Part shown: positions 11,036-24,172 of the stretch, in pieces
Layout: each line of letters starts with the position of its first letter
Position numbering within the stretch: position 1 is the first letter of the stretch
NCBI GenBank assembly: GCA_027625915.1
Contig: JANTQA010000057.1
Coordinates: forward strand, 7,812,001 to 7,876,000
Length of the DNA stretch: 64,000 nt
Source of the DNA: Anaeramoeba flamelloides
Lineage: Eukaryota > Metamonada > Anaeramoebidae
Reading direction: 5' to 3'
Made by a program: the position numbers and the translations under genes
Notes under the pieces: generated by a model
Seen by the model: the letters and a program-made list of their open reading frames with translations, nothing else
Databases searched by the model: none
What the model was told of the DNA's origin: nothing

Positions 11036-14000
11036 GAGATTTTATATTTTCAGTTTTGTGAGTGAAAATTTGAATTTTAAAGTTTGGAAAATTTTAAAAT
11101 CTTACTTTTTGGAAAGGATCTTGACTGTTTTATATTTTCACCCAACACTTTGATTCCAATGATTAAAATGGTTAAGAAAGTTTTTTATTTTTTTTTTATT
11201 TTGGATTTGTAAATATTTTTTTTTTTAATTTTGTTAATTAGGGAAACGGATTTTTGAACTAACTTCAAAAAGGGATGAAAACCTCTTGTTTTCAATCTTC
11301 TTTGTGTTGAAACAAAAAGAAACTAATTGCTAAAAATTCCATTTTCAAATTCCAAAGATCCCTTTATTTGGAACACCAAAGCTTTTGTATTGTCAGTCAA
11401 GAAAAGCACCACCAATTTCCAATTTGGTGCCAAAAGTTGAATAAGCTATTTTTAAGTTTTGAATGACCTTGCAAATAAATAACAGTTCATTCAAAAGTAA
11501 GTTAATAAATGACTGGTGCAAAGAAACACAAACCACCATCTAATTTTAAACGATCTAATCTCAAAATTTCGAACTATTGATACATTATAGGGGAAGGATT
11601 CAAGTCAACTCAAAAAAACAAAATTCTAAAAACAAGAGTTAAGAGAATGGGCTTATTGATCCCAAAGAAATTGAAAAAAAATTTAATAAAAAAAGCACCA
11701 AGTAATTTTTTTTTTGTTTTCTTTTGTAATTTTTTTAAAAAAAATACAAAAGTAAATAAAATTGAGAAACTTGCATTTCCATTCTACTCATTTTTTAAGG
11801 GGCTCTAAAAGGGAATCCTTTCCTCAAAAGATCGAAAATACACCAATCAACAAAAAACATCATTAATTTTTAGATCTCATCTAACAAAATTATCAGTAAA
11901 AATGAAAATTCAACAACTAAGAATCGAAGTTTGAAACATTAGAAAGGAAAGGGGATGAATTCTATCTTTTGAAGAATCCTTGAATAAAATTCAGTTAAAA
12001 ATGACAAAGATAGTAAATATGTACCAAAAATGGTTTTTTCATCATAAAATTTTCCAAAAAAACTCTAAATTTTCAATTTTAACAAAATCCCGTAACTCAT
12101 CATTCTTTTAAGTCAATAATTATGTTTCTACACTTAAAAAAAGTATCCACTGACCTTCGAATATGAATAATCCTTAAAAAATTGGAAATATATTTTTGAA
12201 TTTATCAGTACTCCAAATTTCTTTTAATTTAAGGTAGTAAGTATATTTTACAATTTTTTTTAAGTGCCAGGTTTATGAGAAACTGAATAATTTCAAATCA
12301 TTTCTTTCACGGAATACATTAATATTTTATTAAATATTAGAGAGGAATCTATCTCTACTATAATATATTTTCATATAAATTCAAAAATGGAAATCAAAAA
12401 TAATTTAAAATAATTTGTCAAGAAAAAATAAAAGAAAATGATTTATTGATTGTTCTTATCTTTAAATATCTGATAGAATTAATTCTTCTTCATTTGGTTT
12501 TATTTTTTTAATTTTTTGAGAAAAAACTTTTTTTGTGTAAATTTTTGTTTAAATTACTTTTTGTATTCACAAATATTCCAAAAATAAATTTCGAAAAATC
12601 TCATTTTTATTTAATTCAGTTAATTCGAGTTTTGGTTCAGAAAATAGGATATTTTGTGAAATTTCTATTCAGAAATAAATATTAATTGGATCTTATTATT
12701 TGATTTGATAATTATTTATTTCCCATAAAATTGAGAACTCAAAATAATTCGAAATTGAGCTTGAAATTTTTTTCATTATGTTTAGAGTTGAATCTTTTGT
12801 AATCCATTTAAGATTTCAATACTTCAATACTTTTACTTGTATTTTTGAAGTAGTATCCTTTATTTTTGTTTAGTTTGATAAAAATATTAGATCAAAGAAT
12901 TTTGAAAGGAAATTTTGATATAATGTTTTGAAAAAAATAAAAAATAGTAATGCAACGAGTATTTAAAGGTAACAACTTGTTTATTAACATTCCAAATTAA
13001 GAATATAATGAGATATCTTTAAAAATAGCCTTAGGTGGATTTTTAATTTTTATAATAGATTTCATCAAATTTATTTTTAAAAGGTAATCTTTCGTGTTTG
13101 GTCTTCAAAATAAAAGATTTGTTTCACTTGCACACATTTTTCGGTCTTTTTTTTTTTGGTTGACTCTTTGATTAATTTCGCTCATTTGTATAAACACATT
13201 TCAAGATCAAAAACATAATTTAATAAAAACTCAAAAATTTAATCAAAAAAAATGTTCAAAAATTCAAAAAATTTAAGATTCAACTCTGGCTGTCTTGGGT
13301 TCGATTTCTTTTGACAAACAGAGTAGCAAACAGTATTTTGATTTCAAATTTTTAATATCTTCTAACACTCAAAATCTTTTTTTAGTAATGTCCGCACAAT
13401 AAAAGTTTTTCAAAAAAGTAAAAGGAACATCTTCCTTAATTTTTTTCACAAGACCATAAAGAGTATTTCTCAAATTTAATCAAAGGAAACTATTGTTTTA
13501 ATTGTTCACAAAACACTACCACCCTGATTTTGTTTTTAAAAAATGTGAAGAGATTAAAGAAATATTTGACCAATTTGGAAACTATGAAATGTGTACTTCT
13601 ACTCATTCTCTTCCCTTTCTGTCCACTTCAGTTTGATTTTATGCTTTCAAAAAATATTAATAAAATATTTTAATTTACTTTCCCATTTCCTAAATAATTT
13701 AATTGATGGAAACTAATCAATCATTTCAGTGAATAATGGTGCCATACTTTCTATATTCACCCATTTAAAGCAAATAGAGTTTTGGAAAATTTAAAACTGG
13801 AAAAAATCTAAACATCTTTTTGAATTTGTAGATTTTTTCATTTAAAAACATCGTATTTTTTTCCAAATGACAAAATAATTTAATCAATCGATCACACTGA
13901 TTACAAAAAAGAAAATTGTCTTGTCTCACTTTTTAGATTAAAGATCAAAAAAAAGTTTCTTGAAATCTTAAAAAAGAGGAAATTATGACATCTTGATTGA

Positions 14001-16273
14001 AGGTGTAGTTACATCAATTATAAAAGACTTGTCAATGGTATTTTTGGTTTCAGATTTTTGAATTTTAAATGTGAAAAAATTTTCTCTTCATTATCGATTC
14101 ACTTTTTCAAATTGAGATCGAAACCACAAATTTCAACCTATTTCTTTGAAAACACTCTCTTTCGAAAAAGAGAAAATAAAGAAAAGGAAAATAAAATTTA
14201 TACCCTATCAATAATTTAAATACCACTATTAATTTTGAACGGATCTTTTGGTTTTTTTCCAATAATTAAAATTCTAATAGAGTAAAATTACAGCTGTTTT
14301 AAAATAATAAGTATTTATTAAAATTTTTATCAATTTTTCGAAATTCAAAAAAGTAAAAACTTTGACAAAATAAAAACTTTTAATAAGTTTAATCTTTTGA
14401 GTAAGAGAAGAGATAATATTTTTAAAACGGAGAAGAAGTTGGGAACTTTTGGAAAGAAAGGTACTTATTTTTTAAGAAGAGACTGAACTTTATGCACAAA
14501 GAAAATTATAAAAAAGTTTTAGTTCCGATATTCTCAAAAAAAAAAAAATTGCACACTTTTTTCAAAGATCGTCAATAAAAATTTATTTTTGATAAATGAA
14601 AAATAATAGAATCTTTATCACAAATTTTCGAGAAACAGAACCACAATTTTTCGTTGACTCTTTCAATAATTGTTTCTTCAATTCTCAGATTATTTAAAAT
14701 TTCTTATTTTGTTCTTATTCAAATAGATCAAAGAACTCAAAAATTTCATCGTGTTCTGAAATATTTATGAAAACAATTCGTCCATAATTAAAAATAACAA
14801 ACTTTTTGATAACCGGTTTGATTTGGAAAAACTTGATATTAGAAAATTTTGAAATTTCCACAAATTAGATAATTTTTAATCAAATATTACGATTGTTTTT
14901 TTAAAGATCCAAACAATTTAAAGGGAGGAAAAAAAAATTTTTTTTTTTGAGATACATGAATTTATTTTAATAAACTTGGGGGTAGTCTTCATTTGAGTCT
15001 CAAAAGTCTAGAATTTGTCACAATAAGGACTTCAATTGTTTGATATAAAAATATTAGGTAGGGTTTTCTGTTTAATTATTATATGTATTTTAGATTAAAC
15101 ATTAATAAGTTTTTTCGTTCAATTTTCATTAATTTTTCATTGGAATCACTCCTCTCATCACAGTTAGTTCAAAGAAAATTTCTGAAGTTTCTTGATATTT
15201 TTTACAAATAAAATACTTTATTTAAGACGATGTTAAAAAAATTTAAAAATCCAAACCAAAGCAAAAATTTTAAATAAATTATTTGAAATAAATACCCACA
15301 AACAAAAAAAAAATTGTTGAATATTGTGAGTTTTATTATTGGAAAACTGAATCTTTGATTGTAATGTAAAAAGAAAATTGTGCCAAAATTTTCAAAAATA
15401 AGAAAATTGCTCTTTTTAATTTTTATGGGTGTAATTAACTAATTAAAAGTGGTTTAAGAATCTTTTTTTTTGAAATTTGACTTATTAAGAAAATTTAACG
15501 TTGTAAAAAATATTGGTTGACTGTAGAAATAAAATAATGAAACCAATGGGATGACCACAGCGTATAATCAAGAAATAGGGTTTTATAAAGAAATTTTTAA
15601 AAAGAATTATGCAGATATTGAACGATTAAAATATAATTTTTTGACAAAATTATGAGTAATAAGGTTCATTTTATGACTTTTTCTAAAAAAATCTTTTAAT
15701 CTCATAGAATTTATTTTATGCTGAAATTTTTGAAGTAAAAGTATTTAATATTATTGAACTATTTACATTAATCAAAGATCTAACATCTTAAGTCAATTTT
15801 AATCTCAACCAAGAATTTATAGGTGTGTGTTTATCTTCGAATACCCCAGTCTGAAAAAAAAAAAACATGTGTTAAATTTTTGTAAGGGGTTAAAGCTTGT
15901 CAACATGGGTTATTTATGCCCCTTTATGATGGAAAAAAAAAAATTTTTTTTTCAGGATCTCAAAAATTTATCTACTGATTGTGTTAACAGCAGAAAAAAA
16001 AAACCAATACCTTAACAAGATCATTTGATTATTATGATCTTTAGTTTTGTTAATTTTATCCTTTTATTTTTTAGACTTTGAGATAAAATTTATTTTTTTT
16101 AATTTGAAAGAATAACTGAATTTGTTGTGGTAGTGATACCCGATTAATTTTTGACAAGAGCTTGTTTTTTTTTCAATAAATAATGACGATACTATTTTTG
16201 AGAGCTTGGAAGAAAATATTATATTCATTTATTGGAAAAATGATAGTAAAAAAAATTAGTATTTTTCAATTTA

Positions 16274-16480
16274 ATGCTCATTTCAAAAATTGTGACTCAA
16301 TGTTTTATTCATTTTTTGGTTATATTTTTTTTTAATTATTAAAATATCAGGTTTTTAAAATTTAAAATGACTTAAAAGTGAATTACAAATCAGATTTAGT
16401 TATTAATTGTTTTAGAATACTAAAGGATATTTTTTTTTTCAATTTATTATTTCATGCGAGTCACAATTTTTGAAAAAGAG
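16274..16480. mobile_element. MITE family G, copy G1
   Basis: About 207 bp with inverted ends TTTCAAAAATTGTGACTC and GAGTCACAATTTTTGAAA. The interior block GATTTAAAAGTGAATTA-like and a T-rich tract before TTATTATTTCA are shared with copies near 35.0, 40.6 and 62.2 kb. Confidence 0.6.
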
Positions 16481-16931
16481 TTTATATTTTCTTTGTAATA
16501 TAAAAAAACAATTGAAAAGATAGAAGAAATCCCCAAAATACTGTTATTTAAGAAATAAAAGGAACTAAATTCTCATTCAAATTCTTACATAGATATAAAA
16601 AAAAAATCAGAAAAGTTCAGTGATGTTTAAAAAAATCTTTATTCAGAGAATAAAAAAAAAATTATCGAATTAATTTTTTTTCTTCTTCTTATCATTTCAA
16701 TAAAACATCTAAATATCAATTCAATCATAAACTCAAGAACAATTAAATTTCGAAGTAAACCCCATTGATATTGGTGAATTAAAATTAAAATTATGAATAA
16801 AATTTTTTCAAATATTATGGCAATTTTCCATATTTTTGGAAAATTGTTGTTTTTTTTTAATAAAAAGGAACTTGATAATTGTCCCAACATAATTTGAAAT
16901 CTAATTAATTATTTTTAGAAGGTAATTTATA

Positions 16932-17006
16932 TTGACCGATAGTTTCACTTTTAAGGCACATTCTTTGATAGAAAATTAGCACACAAAAAATCTCAAATTA
17001 AAGATC
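16932..17006. mobile_element. half of a family A MITE
   Basis: A single family A arm (AGTTTCACTTTTAAGGCACA, then a degenerate middle, then ATCTCAAATTAAAG) without a matching right arm. It is a decayed or deleted copy. Confidence 0.5.
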
Positions 17007-19271
17007 AAGTTATTATGGTTAAAAATAATTTTCTGAAATCGATTCAAATAAATATGTAAATTTCACGAGTGACTGATAACACTCAAAAACTATCCGATAT
17101 GTGAAGTGTAACGGATCTTCAATTATCCAATAACCAAAAAAAAGAGGGTAAAGTAGTTAATTTTTAGAAAAAAGCCTCAAAGAGCAGCAGATACTTTCCA
17201 ATTTGAATATTTGTGAATAAAAATTATGAAAACAACTATTTTCTTTTTTAGAGTGTTGCTTTTTGGTGCTTTTGGAGAACCCCAAGATTTTTTTTCCTTT
17301 TTTTCTATTCTCAAACGAGTTATTTTTTTTTCTAAAGAATGTTACAAAATCATTACTTTGTCAACTATAGAGGGTGGCCAAATAACCACAAATTAGATCA
17401 AATCAAATGTGTTGATTGTGCACTTAAAGATAACAATTTGTTTTAAATTGAAGAAATTTCATCCCTTTAGAAATTTAAAAAAAAAGAAATAAGTATTTTT
17501 TTTATGAAATTTTATTTTTTGACATTGAGAATGCTTTTTCTTCGTTGAATTTTTTGTCAAAGAAATCCTATTAAATTTTTTTTTTTTTAATTGAATTTTT
17601 TGTTAATGAGATCCAAATGATTTTTTTTTAGGTTATTTGAATTTTTTTAATCAAAAGAAGGACAATTTCAAAATACTCTTTTTAGGTTTCAAGTCACCCC
17701 TTGGGTATGAATTAAATCGCAGGATAAATCTACTAGAAACTTAATACCCCAATTATTGAAGTTATTAGTAATTATTTCCTTTTAAAATATGTAACACTTT
17801 AAGAAACAAATTTTGAACGAGATTTCATAAACAAAAAATCAAATTCAGATTATAACTAAATAAATGTAGTTATTTGAACAAATTATTGAAAATAAAAAAG
17901 TTTTTTCAATTAATTATTGAAAATAAGTAAGATTTATTTACTTGCTAAAGTGATATTTATAGCACTCGTAAAGAAAAACACCTTTCTCATTTTTGAAAAA
18001 ATTAGTCAACTTGGTCCTTTTTTTGTATTTTTATGATAAAGATCTTTAATTAAAAAAAAAAAAAACAAACAAAATATACCTTTGAAACATCCAATATTAT
18101 CATAAATAAGTAGGCATTATTTAAGAACGAAACTTTTTTATCGAAATAATCAATATAAATATTCCAAGAAATTGGTTATTTATTATTATTTTTTTAGCTT
18201 AATTTTCAAAAAAAAAAAAAAATTAATCTGTTATACAAAGTTTTATCAACGATTTTAAAGTATTTTTTTTTTAAAAAATATTAACTTATTCTTGAATTTT
18301 TATTAAGAAATGAGAAGGGGTGGAGTTGAAATATTATTATTTGATATTTTGAAAGTATATTCAAATAATGGATTTTTACTAAAGTAGTATTTATTAACAG
18401 TTTTTTAAAAGAATAATAGAGATCTCAAAAAAAAAAGATAATTTTGAGTAAAAAATTATCACTAGTAATAATCCCCGAAAGTATATTAATAATAATATAC
18501 TTTATAAACCCAATTTCTATGGTACCAATATATAATATTAGAAGTTATCTATTGAAATATTAGATATATTTTTGAATCTAATAATGAAAAAATTACCCTT
18601 TCAATTTAGTAGCATAATTTTTTTTTCCAATTGAAAAATAATTCAAAAATTGTATATTTTCGTTTATTCGGGATTTCTCTCTAAAATATACACCAATATC
18701 CAATTTGAATAAAAAAATTTTTAAAATAGAAATTTTCATATTTTCAATTAATTCATTAGGATTGAATGACTAAAATATTATATTAATAACTTTCTTAACA
18801 AATTCTTTTTTTACATCAGGAATGTTTTTTATAAATTTATCTTGGAATATTAAATACTAATAAATTCAAAAAAAAATTAAAAAAATTACATATTTCAATT
18901 TCTATTCTGTAAATCTGGTAACTCTATTACGAAAATAGTTCTTAAGTGACAAGTCTCTATTATTTTCTTTTTGACCAATTTCTAAATAAGTATTATCTAA
19001 TCTAGAAAAATTTTTAATATTGAAAATAAACAGGGTTTTTCAAATCTATATAATTGTCAAATAATTTTCTCAATCTCTATTAAATTTCGGATAAAAACAA
19101 TTAATAGAGATTAGTCCCTTAACAAAGAAAATTTTTATTATCAACTAATTTTATAAAGTTTCTGAACATTGGAATAAATACTATTCTTTTTTCCAATACT
19201 AATCTAAAATAATTTACAAAATGAATACAAATACAAAGCCTTTTCAAAATTTATTGGGATTTATCATTATG

Positions 19272-19773
19272 TAATATTGATAAAAAAAAAAAAACCAACA
19301 GGAAAATAATACCTGGCAGGTTTTTTAATTGTAAATGTTCAGGAAAATTGATTTTTAATGGATTTATTATTTCTTTTTATATAAAAAATATAAAACTTTT
19401 TATATTATAAATAAAAACCTATTAGAATGATGATTAATTAAATTAAACTTGCACAAAATGATATTCAATCAATCAAAAACTATAACAAAAATCATGAATG
19501 TCCACATTCAGAGCAAAAAATCGTGAGAATTCGATTTTTTTTTTTCAAAATAAGTATTTATACTTCAGCTAATCAAACAATTAAATAAGTATTCTATGTA
19601 ACCTAGTTTTAATCGTCTTTAAATAGGTTGATTATTTACTGAGTTCATAAAAAATCTGTTTTTTCAAAAAAGGATTTGATTTTACATAAAAGAAATCTAA
19701 AACAGTTTTCCGAATATTAAAAATTAAAATTTTCTTTAATCGGTTTACATAACATTATTTTTTTTCCTTACTT
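19272..19773. mobile_element. MITE family B, copy B6, diverged, inverted interior
   Basis: Landmarks of family B occur in reverse orientation relative to B1, B2 and B5: TTAGAATGATGATTAATTAA, ATTCAATCAATCAAAAAC, then AGGATTTGATTTTA towards the right. The left end resembles that of B4 (ATATTGA followed by A-rich sequence). The right terminus is recognisable only as CTTACTT before TA. Confidence 0.62.
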
Positions 19774-20227
19774 TATTAAAGAATTGATTTTCCTTTTTAT
19801 TTTCATAGCTGTACTTACCCTTAAAAAGAAAAATTAACTACTTTGATACTAACACATATAACTATTAAAAAAGGTAAGAAGGTTAGAGTTCTCTTAGAGA
19901 GAAAATCCTTCTCTGAGAATAAAAGTTGAAACAGGCTAATTCAATATGATTAACTTTGAAATCAATAATTATTGAGTCCAATTGATCTGTAATTATTTTT
20001 ACACCAACAATTTTTCATATTTCTGAAGGGTGATTTCAAAAAATTCTAAAAACGATCTTTTAACTACAAAAAATGAAAAAACAATTACCTTAATCCTTAA
20101 ATGGATAATCTGTTTTTGAAAAACAGTTTCTTTCAAGAACATATTGATAACCAGCTCACTTATTAACTTTCTAATTACTTAACCCAAGGAAATTCTTTAA
20201 TTAAAGGACAGGAAATGAATTTAAAAA

Positions 20228-20806
20228 ATGGATCTTAAACCAAAAAACATCTCAACAAATTTATTAATTTATTACAAGTATTTTCAAAAAAGTCTGAAGG
20301 ATCATTTTTTATCTTTTACATTATTTGTTTTCTTTTTGTCCTCAAAGATCTGTATGGACTTATTTCAAGAAACAAAAAAAAGTATTCAAAGTGGAGTATT
20401 TTCGTCCAAGGTTTGGGATTCGATTAAAGGCATAGAAAAAGGAACTGAAGAATATGAAATATTTTTTTCACAGCTGAACCAATTACCAACACTCCTGCCA
20501 GGGTTAAGCAAATTGAAAAAAGGAAATAAACAGGACCAACTAAATGCTTTCCATCAATATTTCCGATTAATCCTTTTTCAATTTGGGTATAACACCATTT
20601 CCTTATTAAAGTCCTGGATCAAGGTTATGAAACTACACCTCTCCAGTAATCACATCGAAATGACAAATGAATTCGAAATGCTCTTGGATGTGTTTGTTGA
20701 AAATGGGAACGAACCAATTATTAACCAATCAATTCGCTCGTTTTTTCTTTTTCAAAACGATCAATTAAAAAAATATTTAAAAAAACAACTCAAAAATCAA
20801 AAAGAA
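20228..20806 (+). CDS. helical protein exon, probably 5' exon of the 26.5-kb coiled-coil gene
   Basis: The frame runs from an ATG at 20228 for 193 codons to a phase-0 donor candidate (GTAAAG at 20807) followed by a pyrimidine tract. If read through, it ends at 20842 after a meaningless CSFFFSFSF tail. G+C and codon variety are well above the flanks. The sequence is helical, with FSQLNQLPTLLPGLSKLKK, FHQYFRLILFQFGYNTISLL and SIRSFFLFQNDQLKKYLKK, which suggests a HEAT/ARM-like or all-alpha domain, but no family is recognised. Translation could also begin at the Met encoded at 20354, since TTTTTGTCCTCAAAG just before it looks like an acceptor. The next phase-compatible good exon on this strand is 26521-26613, so I infer one gene with an intron of about 5.7 kb. 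A 40-base intron ending at 20846 (protein ending in a poly-Lys tail) is the alternative. Confidence 0.5.
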
Positions 20807-21024
20807 GTAAAGTGTTCCTTTTTTTTTTCTTTTTCTTTTTAAATAGAAAATCACCAAAAACAAAAAAAAAAAAAAAAGAAGAAACTAAACAAGAATTAGG
20901 ACTATTTGAATTAGAATTTTTGTATTTTAAAATTACACACTTAAACCAGAGTCTAATTTCATTTTCAAAATGAAATAGTGATTAACTCTATTGTAAAATT
21001 CAACAAAATCTAAAAGAATTTTTA

Positions 21025-21484
21025 CTGTTGAGAGAAAAATGTTTGACACAAAAAAATGGTTGTACACAATTTTTAATTTGGAACATTAGTAAAATTGAAA
21101 ATCAAATCCTATTGATAACAAGGTGAATTTTATATAAATCCAGGTTTAAATGTATTACAATTTCATTAATCTGTGGTTTTGTGTAGAATACTCATTTGAA
21201 TGGTTGATAAATAAAAGTAGATCTTGCTATTTTAACAAAAATCCTAGTTTTAGTAAAGTTTATTATTAATTCTGAAAACAGTAATTTTTAAACTTGCTTT
21301 AGACTATAAGAGATAAGGTTTTGAAGCAGTAGAATTACATTAATCGTTATTCTAATAAGTAGATTATTGTTATTTCCTTTAGTTATTTCACAAAAGATTG
21401 AAATTAAAAATCATTTTCAGTAATGTTCCCAATTAAAATTGCTGTACAACCATTTTTCTCTCAACAACATTTTTCTCTCAACAG
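21025..21484. mobile_element. MITE with distinct ends and a family B-like body (B7)
   Basis: Inverted ends of about 60-70 bp carry CTGTTGAGAGAAAAATG, TGGTTGTACA and AATTTTTAATTTGGAACATT (left), matched in reverse at 21420-21484. The right end holds the CATTTTTCTCTCAACA block twice in tandem. The middle shares short blocks with family B, such as CATTAATCGTTATTCTAATA. It lies in the presumed 5.7-kb intron. Confidence 0.55.
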
Positions 21485-21905
21485 TTAGTCCAATTTCCAT
21501 TTTCTAAACTTTGTAAAACTCTACGTGCCAAACAGCTCGTGCCAAAGATCATTTTACCTTTCTTTTCAAAGAAAATTTTGAAGATCTACTACTTTTACGA
21601 ACCTTGTTAACATTCCGAACAAATAAAATACTTTATTCAAAGCTAAAGTAAAAAAATTTTGAAGATTTTTTGAATTTAGCAGTATTCAAATGATTTATTC
21701 AAAAACAAATAACCTTTCTAAAAGTTAATTTCTATTGGCATTGGAAAGAAAGTAAGAAAGAAATTTCCAGTTTTTGAGTTTTACAACAGAATGACAAATC
21801 CAAAAAATCTTTAAAATTGTTTAGTTCAATTTCCATTTTGTGAATTTTTTTAACTCGCTTGGGATAAATGAGAAGAAATAATGTTATTGGTTGAAATCAG
21901 GGAGA

Positions 21906-21909
<4 letters not shown>

Positions 21910-21938
<29 letters not shown>
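21910..21938. repeat. (TA)n microsatellite
   Basis: An uninterrupted AT/TA dinucleotide run of about 29 bases, likely length-variable. Confidence 0.92.
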
Positions 21939-21940
<2 letters not shown>

Positions 21941-22133
21941 TTAATTTTCAAAATCTTCTTTGAAAAGAAAGTTAAAATGTTCTTTGGCAATAACTGTTTT
22001 GCAAGGGCTAGTTTTTAAATTCCTAGAAGGGAAAAATCAACTCAAAATTTTGTTTGTCATTTTTTTGAATTTATTAGTAAATTTCCTCAAAAATGAAAAA
22101 GAATTCGAAAAGAAAAATACAAAAAATAAATAA

Positions 22134-23473
22134 CTGTCAAATCTAAAACCCTGAAATTTCAAAAACCCTGAAATTCCAATTTTTTTGATGAATTCAAAAT
22201 ATAGGCAAAAATTGGAAAATAATTCCCATTTCACAGATAAATATATGAATTATCGAGCAACCCTTAACTGTTCTAATTGGTGTGATGATTAAATATTCTA
22301 AATCTGATAATTTTAACCCTTTGTTAAATATAGAAATAAAAAAATCCCAAATCTTCAAAATTAATCGAGAAAATGATTGAAAAATTAAATTCTAATTTAT
22401 TATTATTATTCCATAGATAAATTATAAATTTATTAGAAAACATGTATTCCGATAATTAGTTTGTTTTTACATTTATAAATAAAGTGTTTTATTTTTTTGA
22501 GATCTTTCCTCAAATAATTTTTTTCAAATTTTACATTTAAATTGGGTGAACTGAGAGGGGAAAATTATCAAATTTCAAAATTGGTCAAATTCCCATTTTT
22601 TTTAAAATAATCAAACTCATTGAAATATATTAACTGTGGGTATTTAAAATCCATTTTTTCGAGAGGTTTACGGTTTGTTAGATTAGGCCAGAGTATGTTA
22701 GAGTACGCTTGTGTGGTTTGGATGGTATACTAGAAAATTTTATAAAGGATTTTGAAAAAAAAAATAATTAAGAGACCAATTAGACTTGTACAACTTATTA
22801 AAAAGGTAAAAAAATTTCCACTTAACTTTTAATGTTAAAATTGAATATCGAACAAATTTTTTAAAAATAATTAGTATTGATGATTTCAAGATTTTTGATT
22901 TTCTACAATTTAAGTAATAAAATACTACCCATCAGAAAATAATCTTTTTGATTTTTCCCCGCACAATTATTAAAAAACTTTCACAACCAATAAAAATAAT
23001 CAAGAAACTCTTCAAAAATATGAAACATTTCAATTTGACCAATTTTGAAATTTAATAATATACCCACTGAGAGGAATATTTTTTAATAAAATAGATTTCC
23101 AAAATTTTGGTTAAATTCAAAATAATCAAAAACCTTTCTCAAAATTAAAATTCAACGAAAATATTTTGTTTTGATAAAAATGAATCTGATTTTCAAATTT
23201 TCATTTCAAAATTAGAATTTCATTTTTCAATCATTTTCTCGATTAATTTTGAAGATTTGGGATTTTTTTATTTCTATATTTAACAAAGGGTTAAAATTAT
23301 CAGATTTAGAATATTTAATCAACACACCAATTAGAACAGTTAAGGGTTGCTCGATAATTCATATATTTATCTGTTAAATGGGAATTATTTTCCTATTTTT
23401 ACGAATATTTACGATTTATCAAAAAAATTGGAATTTCAGGGTTTTTGAAATTTCAGGGTTTTATATTTGACAG
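22134..23473. mobile_element. long-inverted-repeat element, family D
   Basis: About 1.34 kb with arms of roughly 340-470 bp. Each end begins CTGTCAAAT, then TAAAACCCTGAAATTTC followed by a second AACCCTGAAATTCC, so the subterminal motif is duplicated within the arm. Deeper matches include AAGGGTTAAAATTATCAG, GATTTGGGATTTTTTTATTT and AATTTGACCAATTTTGAAAT. Both ends abut TAA, compatible with a 3-bp target duplication as in PIF/Harbinger elements. The unique centre (about 400 bp) has no open frame of note. It lies in the presumed intron of the coiled-coil gene. Confidence 0.8.
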
Positions 23474-24030
23474 TAATTTCGAATTTTACACCAATTCAAA
23501 TAAGAATAAAAAGAAAATCCAATAAAAACTCATTTTATTTTCAATCTTTTCTTTTTATTAGAGTATCACTTTCAGGATTTTTTTAAATTTTTTTTTTTTT
23601 AAAAACACTTAAAAAAGATAGCTAAATCCTAAAAAAAATTGTCTCAAGGAAAAAAATTGTCAAATTGATTTTATTTGTAAAACGTTCGTCAAAGTTATTC
23701 TTTTCAAATATTTTTTTACGTATTTTTTGCTTTATTTTCAAAACAAAAACCAAAGTCTAAAAATTAAATTGATTATTTGAATCAAAATAAAATTCAAAAC
23801 ACCAAATGAAACCAAAATTTTTGAAAATCTCCAATTTTCCAAATTTGAATTTTTAAACATAAACCTGAGTAAAATTGAATTTTTTTTTTTGGATTTTTTG
23901 TTGCTCTGATTTCCTTATTCATGGTGAAATTGATTTTAAGAGTTTTAGCAATAGGTATTAGTTCAGTGTTTTGAAACAATTTCAATTCTAGATATCTTTC
24001 TTGATCAATGAAAAATAACTGTCATTATTT

Positions 24031-24172
24031 CCCGGTTTGAAGGGAAACATCGCTAATACTTTTCCCAGAATGAATCTTGAAGGGTATTTGGATATCACGA
24101 ATGTAGATACCAAAACGATCTTGAAAGATTCATTCTGGGGAAAGTATTAACGATATTTCATGAAAACTAGGG
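24031..24172. repeat. short foldback element
   Basis: A 142-bp imperfect palindrome. The left arm contains TCGCTAATACTTTTCCCAGA and the right arm TCTGGGGAAAGTATTAACGA. A smaller inner pair (GGTATTTGGAT and GTAGATACC) extends the fold. The phrase ATATCGCTAATACTTT recurs at about 25227, which suggests a second degraded copy. Confidence 0.7.

Larger units (their letters stand above)
9107..20227. other. 11-kb AT desert with scattered repeats
   Basis: No gene is supported over 11 kb. Recognised items are a hairpin (10937-11035), a family G element (16274-16480), half of a family A element (16932-17006) and a diverged family B element (19272-19773). Several short exon-like frames follow AG sites (for example near 9572, 10722 and 15960) but none is long enough or phase-linked to anything. 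Part of this span may be intron of the 8.7-kb gene, given the giant introns seen elsewhere. Confidence 0.5.

Noticed and set aside
13117-13185. Minus-strand frame from an ATG at 13185 (MSEINQRVNQKKK), considered as first exon of the 8.7-kb gene
   Set aside because: Neither available donor leaves the phase required by the acceptor at 9107.
13280-13325. GGGTTCGATT resembling a tRNA T-loop
   Set aside because: The flanking bases do not form a T-stem, and no acceptor, D or anticodon arm can be drawn around it.
23794-23985. 63-codon minus-strand frame (contains MNKEIRATKNPKKK)
   Set aside because: Near element D, no ATG at the open start, no splice partner and no recognised family.
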